Made by a program: the position numbers and the translations under genes. Shown here piece by piece: positions 22,574 to 31,698 of a stretch of 64,000 bases of DNA. Source of the DNA: Spiroplasma sabaudiense Ar-1343 (GTDB lineage Bacteria > Bacillota_I > Bacilli_A > Mycoplasmatales > Mycoplasmataceae); NCBI RefSeq assembly GCF_000565215.1, contig NZ_CP006934.1, positions 124,001-188,000 of the forward strand. Reading direction: 5' to 3'. Within the stretch, counting starts at the first letter, position 1. The number at the start of each line of letters is the position of its first letter. The notes below the pieces were generated by a model that searched no databases, was not told the DNA's origin, and was given only the letters and a program-made list of their open reading frames with translations.

Positions 22574-22591
22574 ATCATAGGTATGTTTATT

Positions 22592-22668
22592 GCGCTCGTA
22601 GATCAATTGGATAGATCGTTTGACTACGGATCAAAAGGTTAGGGGTTCGAGTCCCTTCGAGCGCGCCA
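22592..22668 (+). tRNA. tRNA-Arg (ACG)
   Basis: A 77-base cloverleaf with acceptor GCGCTCG/CGAGCGC, encoded CCA, and loop CTACGGA (anticodon ACG, probably edited to ICG). First of nine clustered tRNAs. Confidence 0.96.
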
Positions 22669-22711
22669 ATTTTAAACCCAAATACATAATTTATAATTAT
22701 GTATTAAATAC

Positions 22712-22788
22712 CGGGAAGTGGCTCAGTTTGGTAGAGCATTCGGTTTGGGACCGAAGGGTCGCAGGTTCAAATCCTGTCTTCCCGACCA
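22712..22788 (+). tRNA. tRNA-Pro (TGG)
   Basis: A 77-base cloverleaf with acceptor CGGGAAG/CTTCCCG, encoded CCA, and loop TTTGGGA (anticodon TGG). Confidence 0.96.
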
Positions 22789-22800
22789 TTTATTATTTTT

Positions 22801-22876
22801 GGGCCCTTAGCTCAGCTGGGAGAGCACCTGCCTTGCACGCAGGGGGTCGACGGTTCGATCCCGTTAGGGTCCACCA
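22801..22876 (+). tRNA. tRNA-Ala (TGC)
   Basis: A 76-base cloverleaf with acceptor GGGCCCT/AGGGTCC including one G-U pair, encoded CCA, and loop CTTGCAC (anticodon TGC). Confidence 0.96.
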
Positions 22877-22891
22877 TTTTATTTTTTTTAC

Positions 22892-22968
22892 GGCGGGGTA
22901 GCTCAGTTGGTTAGAGCGTTCGGCTCATACCCGAAAGGTCAGGAGTTCAAGTCTCCTCCCCGCTACCA
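22892..22968 (+). tRNA. tRNA-Met (CAT), elongator
   Basis: A 77-base cloverleaf with acceptor GGCGGGG/CCCCGCT, encoded CCA, and loop CTCATAC (anticodon CAT). It is assigned as elongator Met because the body resembles Bacillus elongator tRNA-Met and it lacks the initiator C1-A72 mismatch. Confidence 0.85.
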
Positions 22969-22979
22969 TATTCAATTTT

Positions 22980-23056
22980 GGACCTTTAGCTCAGTTGGTT
23001 AGAGCATCCGGCTCATAACCGGACGGTCATTGGTTCAAGTCCAATAAGGTCCACCA
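22980..23056 (+). tRNA. tRNA-Ile2 (CAT, lysidine-modified)
   Basis: A 77-base cloverleaf with acceptor GGACCTT/AAGGTCC, encoded CCA, and loop CTCATAA. The body matches Bacillus tRNA-Ile2 (GGACCTTTAGCTCAGTTGG start), whose C34 is changed to lysidine by TilS to read AUA. An alternative is a second Met tRNA. Confidence 0.82.
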
Positions 23057-23106
23057 TGATTAGCTAAACAAGGCGGATTGTGAAGGACCCAAAATAAATT
23101 TTTTTT

Positions 23107-23199
23107 GGAAGATTACCCAAGCCTGGCTGAAGGGGTCGGTCTTGAAAACCGAGAGTCGGGGAAACCCGAGCGGGGGTTCGAATCCCTCATCTTCCGCCA
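23107..23199 (+). tRNA. tRNA-Ser (TGA)
   Basis: A 93-base class II tRNA with acceptor GGAAGAT/ATCTTCC, a long variable arm, encoded CCA, and loop CTTGAAA (anticodon TGA). Confidence 0.95.
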
Positions 23200-23219
23200 T
23201 TTTTTTATTTATTATATAT

Positions 23220-23295
<76 letters not shown>

Positions 23296-23297
23296 TT

Positions 23298-23374
23298 GGC
23301 CCCATAGCGAAGTTGGTTATCGCGCCTCCCTGTCACGGAGGAGATCACGAGTTCGAGTCTCGTTGGGGTCGCCA
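23298..23374 (+). tRNA. tRNA-Asp (GTC)
   Basis: A 77-base cloverleaf with acceptor GGCCCCA/TGGGGTC, encoded CCA, and loop CTGTCAC (anticodon GTC). It begins two bases after tRNA-fMet. Confidence 0.96.
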
Positions 23375-23381
23375 TCGTTTC

Positions 23382-23457
23382 GGTTTTGTAGCTCAGTCGG
23401 TAGAGCAATTGATTGAAGCTCAATGTGTCGGCGGTTCAATTCCGTCCAAAACCACCA
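23382..23457 (+). tRNA. tRNA-Phe (GAA)
   Basis: A 76-base cloverleaf with acceptor GGTTTTG/CAAAACC, encoded CCA, and loop TTGAAGC (anticodon GAA). Last gene of the cluster. Confidence 0.96.
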
Positions 23458-23470
23458 TTTTTTGTTAACT

Positions 23471-23495
23471 AAGATGCTTAGAGCATCTTTTTTTT
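23471..23495 (+). terminator. Terminator of tRNA cluster
   Basis: An 8-base stem (AAGATGCT, loop TAG, complement) is followed by a run of T residues. Confidence 0.85.
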
Positions 23496-23541
23496 GTTTT
23501 AAACTAGTTTATAATTAAATAAGAACAAAAGGACGTGCGGT

Positions 23542-24267
23542 ATGTTTTTAAAAAAATCATTAAATCTTTATTTTATAAATAACCGCAGTGATTGGTTATC
23601 ATATTTTGATGAAACTAATGCTTTGAAAAAATCTCGAAGCCTAATAAAGAAAACAGGAAGAAAAATTAAAAATTATGAATGTTTCATCTTATTTAAACGC
23701 TGAATTTTGTGACGCTGAATAATTCAGAATTTTACTTTTGAAGAACGTTTTATAAATAACTTTTTTAAATTAGTGAAAAAGTTTGACTTAACCCTAACAT
23801 CTCAAGAAAATCGCTTTATTTTCAATGTTCAAGAAATCTACTTTAATACTTGAAGACCAATTAAAGAACTTCCAGTAAAATTTGAACTAGAAAGCAAAGA
23901 AACTATAAATTTTCGCGAAAGTTTAGTAAATGTTCATAAATACTTTGATAACGATAAAAAACCTAAAATTGAGTTTGAAAACAACTATGATCTTTATTTT
24001 TCGTTTAAAAATATTTACTTTTGCAATGGTGTGCAAACTGTTTTAAAAAAAATCAATTTGAGCGATTTAAGTGATGTTGAATTAAAAAGATTTGGAGTCA
24101 TTATTACTGTAAAAAAAGATAAATATCTATTAAGGGGAGCAAATAAGTTATTGGTTTATTCAATACTACAAAGAGTTTTACCACAACCAATTAAGCCATT
24201 AAAAAACTATGAAGATTTATACGGTTATTTTGATTTTTTATCAAAAATAGAACAAAAATTTAGTTAA
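23542..24267 (+). CDS. Hypothetical protein, 241 residues
   Basis: ATG 23542 follows AAAGGACG and opens 241 codons; TGA codons (23704, 23710, 23716 and 23851) are Trp, giving an unusual RWILWRW segment near residue 55. The product is soluble, basic and aromatic-rich with no membrane helix or recognisable motif. Its start (MFLKKSLNLYF) resembles the small protein at 16859. It stands alone between the tRNA cluster and tpiA. Function unknown. Confidence 0.7.
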
Positions 24268-24316
24268 AAGCTCAGTCTCTCATTTTCTTGGAAGGCTTTA
24301 ACTCCTTGCCTAGAAG

Positions 24317-24325
24317 TGTTATAAT
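24317..24325 (+). promoter_or_regulatory. Extended -10 promoter of tpiA operon
   Basis: TGTTATAAT (TATAAT at 24320-24325) lies 29 bases before the tpiA ATG. It probably drives tpiA, the HAD gene and gpmI. Confidence 0.6.
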
Positions 24326-24354
24326 TTTTTGGTAAGAAAAAGGAGAAACTCAAA

Positions 24355-25101
24355 ATGAGAAAACAAATTATTATTGGTAACTGAAAGATGTATAAAACAA
24401 ATTCAGAGGCACTAAATTTTATCAAAGAAGTTGATAGCAAAATTGTCAAAAACAGCAATTTAATAGCTGGAATTGGGGTTCCATTCACAGCATTAAGTGA
24501 TGCTAAAAAGGCTGCAAAAAACTTAGTAATTGCCGCTGAAAATGTTCACTTCGAAAAAGAAGGGGCTTACACTGGTGAAATTTCAATCCCAATGTTAAAA
24601 GATTTAAATGTGGAATATGTTATTATTGGTCACTCTGAACGTCGCGAAATGTTTAACGAAACAGATGAAACAGTAAATAAAAAGGCTTTAGCACTATTAG
24701 CAAATAATATGATTCCAGTTTTATGTTGTGGAGAAAGTTTAGAAATTTTTGAAGCTAAAAAAACTAAGGAATGAGTAGAAAACCAAATCACTAAAGGATT
24801 TAATCAAATCAGCGCAGCAGATGCAAAAAAAGTAGTGATAGCCTATGAGCCAATTTGAGCAATCGGAACTGGGAAAGTTGCGACCCCAGAAATCGCCCAA
24901 GAAATTTGTAAAATAGTTCGTGAAAAAATTGCTTCATTATACAACCAAGATGTTGCAAATGAAATTTTAATTCAATACGGGGGAAGTGTAAAACCTGAAA
25001 ATATCAAAGAAATTTTAAACCAAGCAGATATCGATGGAGCACTTGTTGGGGGAGCTTCTCTAATTCCTGATTCATACCTTGGATTAGTAAACTTTAAATA
25101 A
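24355..25101 (+). CDS. tpiA: Triosephosphate isomerase
   Basis: TpiA interconverts dihydroxyacetone phosphate and glyceraldehyde-3-phosphate. The substrate Lys is in IIGNWKM (about residue 12), the electrophile His in IIGHSERRE (about 96) and the catalytic Glu in AYEPIWAIGTGK (about 168). The flexible loop 6 and the phosphate motif GGSVKPEN are intact. The 248-residue length is typical. RBS AAGGAGAAA. TGA codons at 24382, 24772 and 24859 are Trp. The TAA overlaps the next ATG by one base. Confidence 0.97.
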
Positions 25102-25928
25102 TGAAAGATATAAAATTACTTGCACTTGATATGGACGGAACTGCCTACGACCCAATGGGGGAAGTTGTTCCAGAAAATCGAGAAGCAATTTTAAAATTAA
25201 TAAAAAAAGATTTTCCGGTTGTCTTTATAACAGGAAGACCAGTAAATGCGCCCAAAAATAAATTTATTGAAAACAACTTTGTATCAAAATATTCAGTAAT
25301 GGGAGCATTTAACGGTGCTTGCATCTATGACTTAAAAACTAACAAAATCTTAGATGCAAAGCCAATTTCCAAAGAAATTGTCAATCAAGTATTTAGTTTA
25401 ACAAAAAAAGATAATTTTAAAAATGTTATTATTTGAGGATATAGCACTGATTTTAATGAAGTTATAATTAATAATTTAGCATCAAATGCAAGTGAAATTA
25501 TAAAAGAACAATCTTTTTTCGAAGGTAAGTTTGTGGAGTTTGAAACTTTAACAGCACCATATCAATTAGATTGTTACAAACTTTTAATTTTTAATTTCAC
25601 TAGCGAGTTTATTAATGAATTAAAAAAAATTGGTTTGGAAACAGCACCAAATATTTTAGGAACAGCATGCGAAGTGACGGCAGCAAATATTAATAAAAAA
25701 TATGCCATTCAATTTATAGAAAAAACTTGAAATATTAATGCAGAAGAAATTATGGCGATGGGTGATGGGACAAACGATATTCCAATGATGGATTATGTTG
25801 GGTTCCCTGTCTCTTTTAACAACTGTGTTTCAAAAATTAAACACATTGCTAAAGCGCATGTCGATTTAGACTGATCACAAGGTGCCGTGGCACAAGCAAT
25901 TAGTAAATATATATTAAAAGATAAATAG
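25101..25928 (+). CDS. Cof-type HAD-superfamily IIB hydrolase
   Basis: A sugar- or nucleotide-phosphate phosphatase of the Cof/YidA type. Motif I LLALDMDGTAYD carries the nucleophile Asp (about residue 9), motif II is the Thr in FITGRP, and motif IV is MGDGTNDIPMM (about 218-228). A C2-type cap lies between about 80 and 190. The product is 275 residues. The substrate cannot be assigned; position between tpiA and gpmI suggests a role close to sugar phosphate metabolism, perhaps phosphate release from accumulating intermediates. It overlaps the tpiA stop by one base. Confidence 0.9.
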
Positions 25929-25937
25929 GAGATAAAA

Positions 25938-27527
25938 ATGAAAACTAAACAACCAGTACTACTTGCCATTTTAGATGGCTGAGGAATTGCCCCAGGAAAT
26001 GCCGGCAATGCTGTTGCACAAGCAAATATGGAATTTGTGGAATCATTAAAAAAAGATTATCCATGAGTTGCAGCTCATGCAAGTGGAGAATGAGTTGGAC
26101 TCCCAGATGGTCAAATGGGAAACTCAGAAGTTGGTCATATCCATTTAGGATCTGGAAGAATTAAATATGAATCTTTAACTTTAATTAATCAAGCAATTAA
26201 AAATAAATCGTTTTCTAAAAACGAGGAAATTTTGGCAGCAATTAATTTTGCTAAAAAAAATAATGGAGCTTTCCATATTATGGGACTATATTCTGATGGT
26301 GGTGTTCATGCCCACATGAGTCATATGTTGGCAGCTTTTGAAACTGCAGCCAATTCTGGATTAAAAGAAATTTATGTTCACTTATTTTCTGATGGTCGTG
26401 ACACAAAACCAATGGTTCTAGAAACTTATTTAAATGCTTTAGAATCGCTGTTTGCAAAATATAAAGTCGGAATGATTGGTTCAATCAGCGGGCGTTTTTT
26501 TGCAATGGATCGAGACAAGCGTTTAGAAAGAACGGCGCAAGCTTATGAAACCTTATTTACTCATAATGGAGCTAATAGTTTTACAGACGCAAGATCTTAT
26601 ATTCAAGAACAATATAATCTGGGCAAAGATGATGAAGCCATTATTCCAGCATTCAACAAAAATGCTGCTAACGGTTTTATTAAAAAAGGTGATGGTGTTT
26701 TATTTGCTAACTTCCGTCCTGACCGCGCAATTCAACTAGCAGCCACAATCACAAATGAAAATTATCTTGCATGAAAAGATGAGGCCTTTAAAAATTTACA
26801 ATTTATTGGTCAAGATATTTATTTTGTATCAATGATGGAATACTCAGAGGTTGTTAAGTCTCCCAAAGTTGCATTCAAGTCAATTGAAGTTGTAAATGGA
26901 TTGGGAGAATGGTTGAGTAAAAAGGGATATCGTCAATTGAGAATTGCTGAAACTGAAAAAATTGCTCACGTAACATTTTTCTTTGATGGAGGAAAAGATT
27001 ACTTCAAAAATGGTTTAGCTACCCAAGCAGAAATTCAACTAGCTGGAGCTAGTGCTGACTTAATTGCTTCGCCCAAAGTTGCCACTTATGATTTAAAACC
27101 AGAAATGAGCGCAAAAGAAATAACTGATAAATTAGTTGAAGAAATTGCTAAAAATGAATTTGATGTAATAATCCTAAACTATGCCAACTGTGATATGGTT
27201 GGTCATACAGGAATTTTAGAATCAACAGTTGTGGCTGTTAAAACACTAGACGAACAATTAAAACGTGTTCATGAAGCACTAGAAAAAGTAAATGGTGTAA
27301 TGATAATAACAGCCGATCATGGTAACGCCGAAGTTATGATTGATGCAGAAGGTGGACCTAATAAAAAACACACTAGCCAACTTGTACCAATAATTATTAC
27401 CAAAAAAGGCCTAGCTCTAAAACAAAAAGATCCAGCGATTGCAGATATCGCTCCAACTATTCTTGATTTATTGGGGGAAGAAGCCCCAGCAGAAATGACA
27501 CAAAGTAGTTTAATTCTAAAAAAATAA
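25938..27527 (+). CDS. gpmI: 2,3-bisphosphoglycerate-independent phosphoglycerate mutase
   Basis: GpmI converts 3-phosphoglycerate to 2-phosphoglycerate, with two Mn ions. The N-terminus LLAILDGWG supplies metal ligands, the phosphoserine motif is QMGNSEVGH (Ser about 62), and the C-terminal metal motif ITADHGNAE (about 455) is complete. The 529-residue length is a little above the usual 510. RBS TAGGAGAT precedes ATG 25938. TGA codons at 25980, 26064, 26091 and 26772 are Trp. Third gene of the tpiA operon. Confidence 0.97.
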
Positions 27528-27529
27528 TT

Positions 27530-27560
27530 ATACAAAGATTTTAAAAGTCTTGTATTTTTA
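27530..27560 (+). terminator. Weak terminator after gpmI
   Basis: ATACA...TGTAT with an inner AGA/TCT pairing and one bulge is followed by TTTTTA. The stem is weak and read-through into trxB is plausible. Confidence 0.4.
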
Positions 27561-27576
27561 AAAAGGGGAAATTTTT

Positions 27577-28497
27577 ATGAAAACAGATTATGAAATACTA
27601 ATCATCGGTGGTGGTCCGGGAGGAATTACTGCCGGAGTTTATTGCGCCCGAGCTGGTCTAAAAACAGCAATTGTTGAACGTGAAGTCCCTGGGGGGAAAG
27701 TAAACAAAACTGCGGAAATCGAGAACTACCCAGGCTTTACTTCAATTTTAGGACCCGACCTAGCGGTTAACCTTTTTTCTCAAGCTCAAGCAGTTGGAGC
27801 CAATTTTATTTTTGACGAGGTTATTAAAATCAACCAAAGAGAGGATAAGTTATTTGACGTCCATCTTAAATCAAAAATTCTAATTGTCAAAGCGGTTATT
27901 ATTGCAACCGGAACCAAGGAACGAAAATTAGGAGTACCTGGGGAAGATAAGCTTTATGGTCGAGGAGTTTCTTACTGTGCTGTATGTGATGGAGCCTTTT
28001 TTAAGGAGAAACCTTTAATTGTTGTTGGAGGAGGGCTAGCAGCGATTGAAGAATCACTGTATTTAACAAAATTTGCTAGCAAAGTCACACTGATTCATCG
28101 CCGTGAAGAATTTCGTGCCGCAGAGCCAGTTGTAAATAAAACCCGAAGCCATCCAAAAGTTGAATTTATGCTCAACTATGTTGTTGAGGAAATCATTGGG
28201 GAGACAACCGTTCAAGCTGTTGTTGTAAAAAATCTTAAAACCAATGTTACAGAAAAAATTGAAGTTGCTGGGATTTTTCCACTAATTGGGAGTGATCCGA
28301 TTACAGATTTTGTAAAAGAGCTGCCAATTTTAAATGAAACCAACAATATCATAACTGATGTAGAAATGAAAACTTCAATCAGCGGACTGTTCGCGGTGGG
28401 GGATGTTAGAAATACACCTCTAAAACAAATTGCAACAGCTGTTGGTGATGGAGCGATTGCAGCTCAAAAAGCAATTGATTACTGTGATAACTTTTAA
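27577..28497 (+). CDS. trxB: Thioredoxin reductase
   Basis: TrxB reduces thioredoxin with NADPH and FAD. The FAD motif is IIGGGPGGITAG, the redox disulfide CAVCDG (about residues 133-138), the NADPH motif VVGGGLAAIEES and the C-terminal FAD motif LFAVGDVRNT. The 306-residue length is standard. The usual GGGDSA of the NADPH fold reads GGGLAA here. ATG 27577 follows AAAAGGGG. It converges on a minus-strand flavoprotein pair, with a strong terminator between. Confidence 0.96.
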   Translation: MKTDYEILIIGGGPGGITAGVYCARAGLKTAIVEREVPGGKVNKTAEIENYPGFTSILGPDLAVNLFSQAQAVGANFIFDEVIKINQREDKLFDVHLKSKILIVKAVIIATGTKERKLGVPGEDKLYGRGVSYCAVCDGAFFKEKPLIVVGGGLAAIEESLYLTKFASKVTLIHRREEFRAAEPVVNKTRSHPKVEFMLNYVVEEIIGETTVQAVVVKNLKTNVTEKIEVAGIFPLIGSDPITDFVKELPILNETNNIITDVEMKTSISGLFAVGDVRNTPLKQIATAVGDGAIAAQKAIDYCDNF

Positions 28498-28511
28498 TAA
28501 TTTTTAAATCC

Positions 28512-28547
28512 AAAAAATGTCATCACTATTAAGTGATGACATTTTTT
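28512..28547. terminator. Bidirectional terminator between trxB and rhodanese gene
   Basis: A perfect 16-base stem (28512-28527 with 28532-28547, loop ATTA) starts with six A and ends with six T residues. It can therefore terminate both converging transcripts. Confidence 0.88.
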
Positions 28548-28563
28548 GTATTGTACTAATAAA

Positions 28564-28857
28564 TTATTTTTTTTGATTGCGCAAATGCAACATCCCACCA
28601 TTAATGCTAATAACATTTGTAAAGCCTTGGTTTTGCAATGCTTTAGCTGCTGTTTCAGAACGGCGACCACTTTTACAAATTAGTGCCAATTTTTTTGAAT
28701 ACTCTAGATTAAATCCTTTAGGATTTGAAACTAGACTAGGTATTGAAATATTAATAGCTTCCTCTAATTTTGGAATTTCGCGAAATTCAGCAGGCTCACG
28801 AATATCCACAATTTGATAGCCTTCGCCAATTAATTGGTCAATAATTTTGTAACCCAT
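28564..28857 (-). CDS. Rhodanese-like domain protein
   Basis: A single-domain rhodanese of 97 residues, likely handling protein- or small-molecule-bound persulfide sulfur. The active-site loop is ICKSGRRSE, with Cys at about residue 62. The N-terminal DIREPAEF and C-terminal INGGMLHLR match the family. The ATG at 28857 is preceded by AAGGGTTGAT; a longer start overlapping the upstream gene is rejected. It is separated by one base from the TAA of the reductase-like gene, so the two form an operon. Confidence 0.9.
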   Translation of the reverse strand: MGYKIIDQLIGEGYQIVDIREPAEFREIPKLEEAINISIPSLVSNPKGFNLEYSKKLALICKSGRRSETAAKALQNQGFTNVISINGGMLHLRNQKK

Positions 28858-28858
28858 A

Positions 28859-29815
28859 TTATCAACCCTTATTTGCAATCTTCTTGTTATTTAAAATCAA
28901 ATCAATGCGGCTCAGCCCAACAACTGCCTCTTGAAATCCAAATATTAAGTTTCTTTTTTTTGTTGGATAAAAAATTGCATCTCCGGCTGCAAAAACTCCG
29001 GCTAAACTAGTTTGCATGTTTTCATCAACAGCAATTTTTTTCAATTCATTGCGTTTAACTTCAAGTCCCGAAATTGGGTGTGGCTTAATTGTTGCTCCGA
29101 ATTGAACAATAATTTCATCAACTAAAATTTCTTTCTTGGATTTTCCGTTAAAAATAGTGATGCTTTTAATTAAATTATCTTCGGCTTTTTTAATTTCACA
29201 AAACTCATAAGGAGTTAAAATTTCAACATTATCTTTTATTGAATCAATAGGACTTCTAAATTCATTTCGACGATGAATTAATGTGACTTTAGCTGTTTGA
29301 CTCAATGTCTTTGCTCAGTCAATTGCAGAGTCTCCTCCCCCAAATATTGCAACTTTTTTATTTTCAAAATTTTCTTTATTATTTACAACGTAATGAACGT
29401 TAGCCCAGTTATTTTCTGTAAGTCGAACTGCCTGGTATTCTCCTAACCCTTCGCAAATAATTATTGACTTATAAGTTTTTTGAGTTTTATCACTAAACTT
29501 CACTAAATAGTGAAAATTAAAATCAGTTTCTACTTTTATAGCAATTACCTCAATAATTGACACAGCGGTTTTCAAATTTATTTTTGAAGTCTCAACTTGA
29601 GCGTCTTGTAAAAGGTTTTGAACAAAATCTTTAGCTTGAATGGCACTGATACCTGGAAGATTATAAATTAACTTTTCGGGATAAGCTAAGTTTGCTTGGC
29701 CGCCAACCTCAAAATTTGCCTCAATTATTGTACCGCTTAGTTCAAGACTGTTAGCTATTTTTCAAGTATACAATCCAGTTGCCCCAGCCCCGATAATTAA
29801 TAAATCTTTAATCAT
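28859..29815 (-). CDS. Ferredoxin/flavodoxin-NADP reductase-like flavoprotein
   Basis: A 318-residue two-dinucleotide-fold flavoprotein of the TrxB-like superfamily. The FAD fold begins LLIIGAGATGLY, followed by VGGQ and YPEKLIYNLPG, which resemble the YumC (type 2 ferredoxin-NADP reductase) pattern. The NADPH fold is VAIFGGGDSAIDW, and LAGVFAAGDAIF closes the FAD site. No CxxC disulfide is present, so it is not a thioredoxin reductase. The TGA at 28862-28864 is Trp and the real stop is the following TAA. Electron acceptor unknown. Confidence 0.82.
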
Positions 29816-29873
29816 TTAAATCATTCCTTTCCAAAATTATAGCATATTGATATAATAAGATAAGGTGAAAAAA

Positions 29874-30302
29874 ATGAAAATAACTAAAATAACTGATTGG
29901 AATAATATTATAAGTGACCTAATTTTAAGAGTCAAACCCAATTTTTATTTATTGCTTACAGGAGATTTGGGGGCTGGCAAAACTACATTTACCAAATTAC
30001 TTTTAAAACAACTTGGAGTCCAAGATGTTGTAGTATCACCAACCTTTCAAATTTTAAAGCAGTATAAAATATCAAATAATCTCAATATTAATCATATGGA
30101 TGCTTACCGTTTGAGTGAAAGCGACGATATTGAGATGTATCTTGAACAATTTGAAAATAGTTTTAATATAATTGAGTGACCGTCTCATTTAGCGCTTGAT
30201 TATAGTAACTTGCAGGGTTATCATTTAGATATTAAGTTAATTAGCGAAGAAATCCGAGAGGTTTTGATTAATACAAATTTAAGTCAAATAAAAGGAGAAT
30301 AA
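29874..30302 (+). CDS. tsaE: tRNA t6A biosynthesis ATPase TsaE
   Basis: TsaE is the ATPase that works with TsaB and TsaD to make N6-threonylcarbamoyl-adenosine at position 37 of ANN-decoding tRNAs. Walker A is LTGDLGAGKTTF (about residue 30), and the family motif SPTFQILKQY follows. The 142-residue length is normal. ATG 29874 is chosen with AAGGTGA upstream; a GTG at 29865 is less likely. The TGA at 30177 is Trp. A TATAAT at 29851-29856 is the likely promoter. tsaB starts one base after the stop. Confidence 0.93.
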
Positions 30303-30303
30303 A

Positions 30304-30870
30304 ATGAAATTATTTATTGATACTTGTAATAACAATCTGATTCTAATTTTATTTAGTGATAAAAAAATTGTTGACAAAGTTGTAATTTTACAGCAAAATC
30401 GAATCTCAGACATTTTTAAAAATCATCTACAAGAACTTTTAGATCGCAATAGTTTGCAGTTAAAAGAAATTTCAGAGCTCTATGTTACAAAAGGTCCAGG
30501 TAGTTATACTGGGGTTAGAATTGGCTTGACAATTGCCAAAACCCTTTTTACTATTAGTAAAACAATTGCAATTTATACAATTTCAAGTCTAAAATTTCAA
30601 GCAGGATTAGAAAATGTTGTTTCAATTATAGATGCTCGTTCAAATAAATCATATTTGGGGATTTATCAAGCCGGTTTAATAGAAATTGAGGACCAACTTT
30701 TACCAAACGAAACCGTTGAAGAAATAATTAAAAATTTCACTAATTATAAGATTGTAAAAGATCAGGTTGCCATTGATTATTGCAAAAATTTGCTAGATTT
30801 ACTGAATTCGTTTGATAGAGTTCAAGAAAGTTCAGAATTAAATCCAAACTATATAAAAAATTTTATTTAA
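30304..30870 (+). CDS. tsaB: tRNA t6A biosynthesis protein TsaB
   Basis: TsaB is an inactive ASKHA-fold partner that scaffolds TsaD and TsaE in the t6A complex. The N-terminal FIDTCNNNLIL and the conserved KGPGSYTGVRIGLT (about residues 64-77) identify it. The 188-residue length is at the short end of the family (about 190-230), so the C-terminal lobe is trimmed. RBS AAAGGAG lies at the end of tsaE. Confidence 0.93.
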   Translation: MKLFIDTCNNNLILILFSDKKIVDKVVILQQNRISDIFKNHLQELLDRNSLQLKEISELYVTKGPGSYTGVRIGLTIAKTLFTISKTIAIYTISSLKFQAGLENVVSIIDARSNKSYLGIYQAGLIEIEDQLLPNETVEEIIKNFTNYKIVKDQVAIDYCKNLLDLLNSFDRVQESSELNPNYIKNFI

Positions 30871-30901
30871 TCCAAAAAACAATGTATAATAATATTTGTA
30901 T

Positions 30902-30992
30902 GGATTGATACTCAAGTTGGTGAAGAGGGCACCCTGCTAAGGTGTTAGGCCGGGCAACTGGCGCGAGAGTTCGAGTCTCTCTCAATCCGCCA
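30902..30992 (+). tRNA. tRNA-Ser (GCT)
   Basis: A 91-base class II tRNA with acceptor GGATTGA/TCAATCC, a long variable arm, encoded CCA, and loop CTGCTAA (anticodon GCT). Confidence 0.95.
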
Positions 30993-31007
30993 TTTTAAAA
31001 AAATGAC

Positions 31008-31037
31008 AACTGCTTAATTAGCAGTTTTTTATTTTTT
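31008..31037 (+). terminator. Terminator after tRNA-Ser
   Basis: A 7-base stem AACTGCT/AGCAGTT with loop TAATT is followed by a T-rich tail. Confidence 0.75.
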
Positions 31038-31074
31038 AAAATGCTCTTCAAAACCCGTGAGAGTTTAGAAAATT

Positions 31075-31083
31075 TGTTATAAT
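31075..31083 (+). promoter_or_regulatory. Extended -10 promoter
   Basis: TGTTATAAT (TATAAT at 31078-31083) lies 23 bases before the ATG of the orphan gene and probably drives it with proS. Confidence 0.6.
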
Positions 31084-31106
31084 TATTAAATAGCTGAGGT
31101 GAATTT

Positions 31107-31697
31107 ATGGCAAAAACAAAAGACAAGGTAATTGTAAAAGACTTAGCAACAACCGCCCCTAAAAAAAGTATTTTTGGTAAAATTTTTGCAAAGCATTCTC
31201 AAAGAAAAATGATTTTAAATCATATGAGTGAAAATAACATCAAAAACTTTTTGTTTTACACTAACGTCCAAAATATATTATTAATTTTAGAGAATGGGAT
31301 TAAACTTGTTTCGAACCAAAATTTGAAAAAAGGTGAAGAATACACCGTTTGAACATATTTGGAAAATAACAACACGATTGGTCTTGAATATGATTCCTCA
31401 ACTAGAGCCCATTTTTGGAAATGAGCTATTGAGGCCGGTTTAAATATCGAAGAAGTGGCTGTAATTGGAATCAATCCACAAATTTTATCACAAACTACTC
31501 AAAAAGATTGAGCAGCAGATAAGGCAACTAACATTGTTTATATTTATGAAAATATAGATATTAAGGCAATTGAATGAATCATGGTTAAGGATCGCAAGAA
31601 TTTAGAACGTATTAAAACTATTGTAGAAAGCAATGATTTAAATATTAATGTTTATTACGGTGAAAAAGGAAATATTAAAGAAGAGGTAAAAAAATAA
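31107..31697 (+). CDS. Orphan protein before proS; possible ADP-ribosyltransferase-like fold
   Basis: A 196-residue protein with a basic N-terminus. Two features recall DarT/DUF4433-type and related ADP-ribosyltransferase folds: an N-terminal-like segment LFYTNVQNILLILENGI (compare the hydrophobic-His-x-Thr...Asn...Ile...Gly pattern) and a C-terminal-like segment DIKAIEWIMVKDRKN. The His is replaced by Tyr and I cannot place the catalytic Glu, so any such protein may be inactive. This is inference from pattern only. TGA codons are Trp (31350, 31422, 31509, 31575). It is separated from proS by one base, so the two are co-transcribed. Confidence 0.6.
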
Positions 31698-31698
31698 T

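Noticed and set aside
28858-28878. Longer rhodanese start
   Set aside because: It would overlap the reductase gene; ATG 28857 has AAGGGTTGAT upstream and gives the usual length.
28859-29815. Second thioredoxin reductase
   Set aside because: The redox CxxC is absent and the N-terminal VGGQ...YPEK pattern matches ferredoxin-NADP reductase-like proteins instead.
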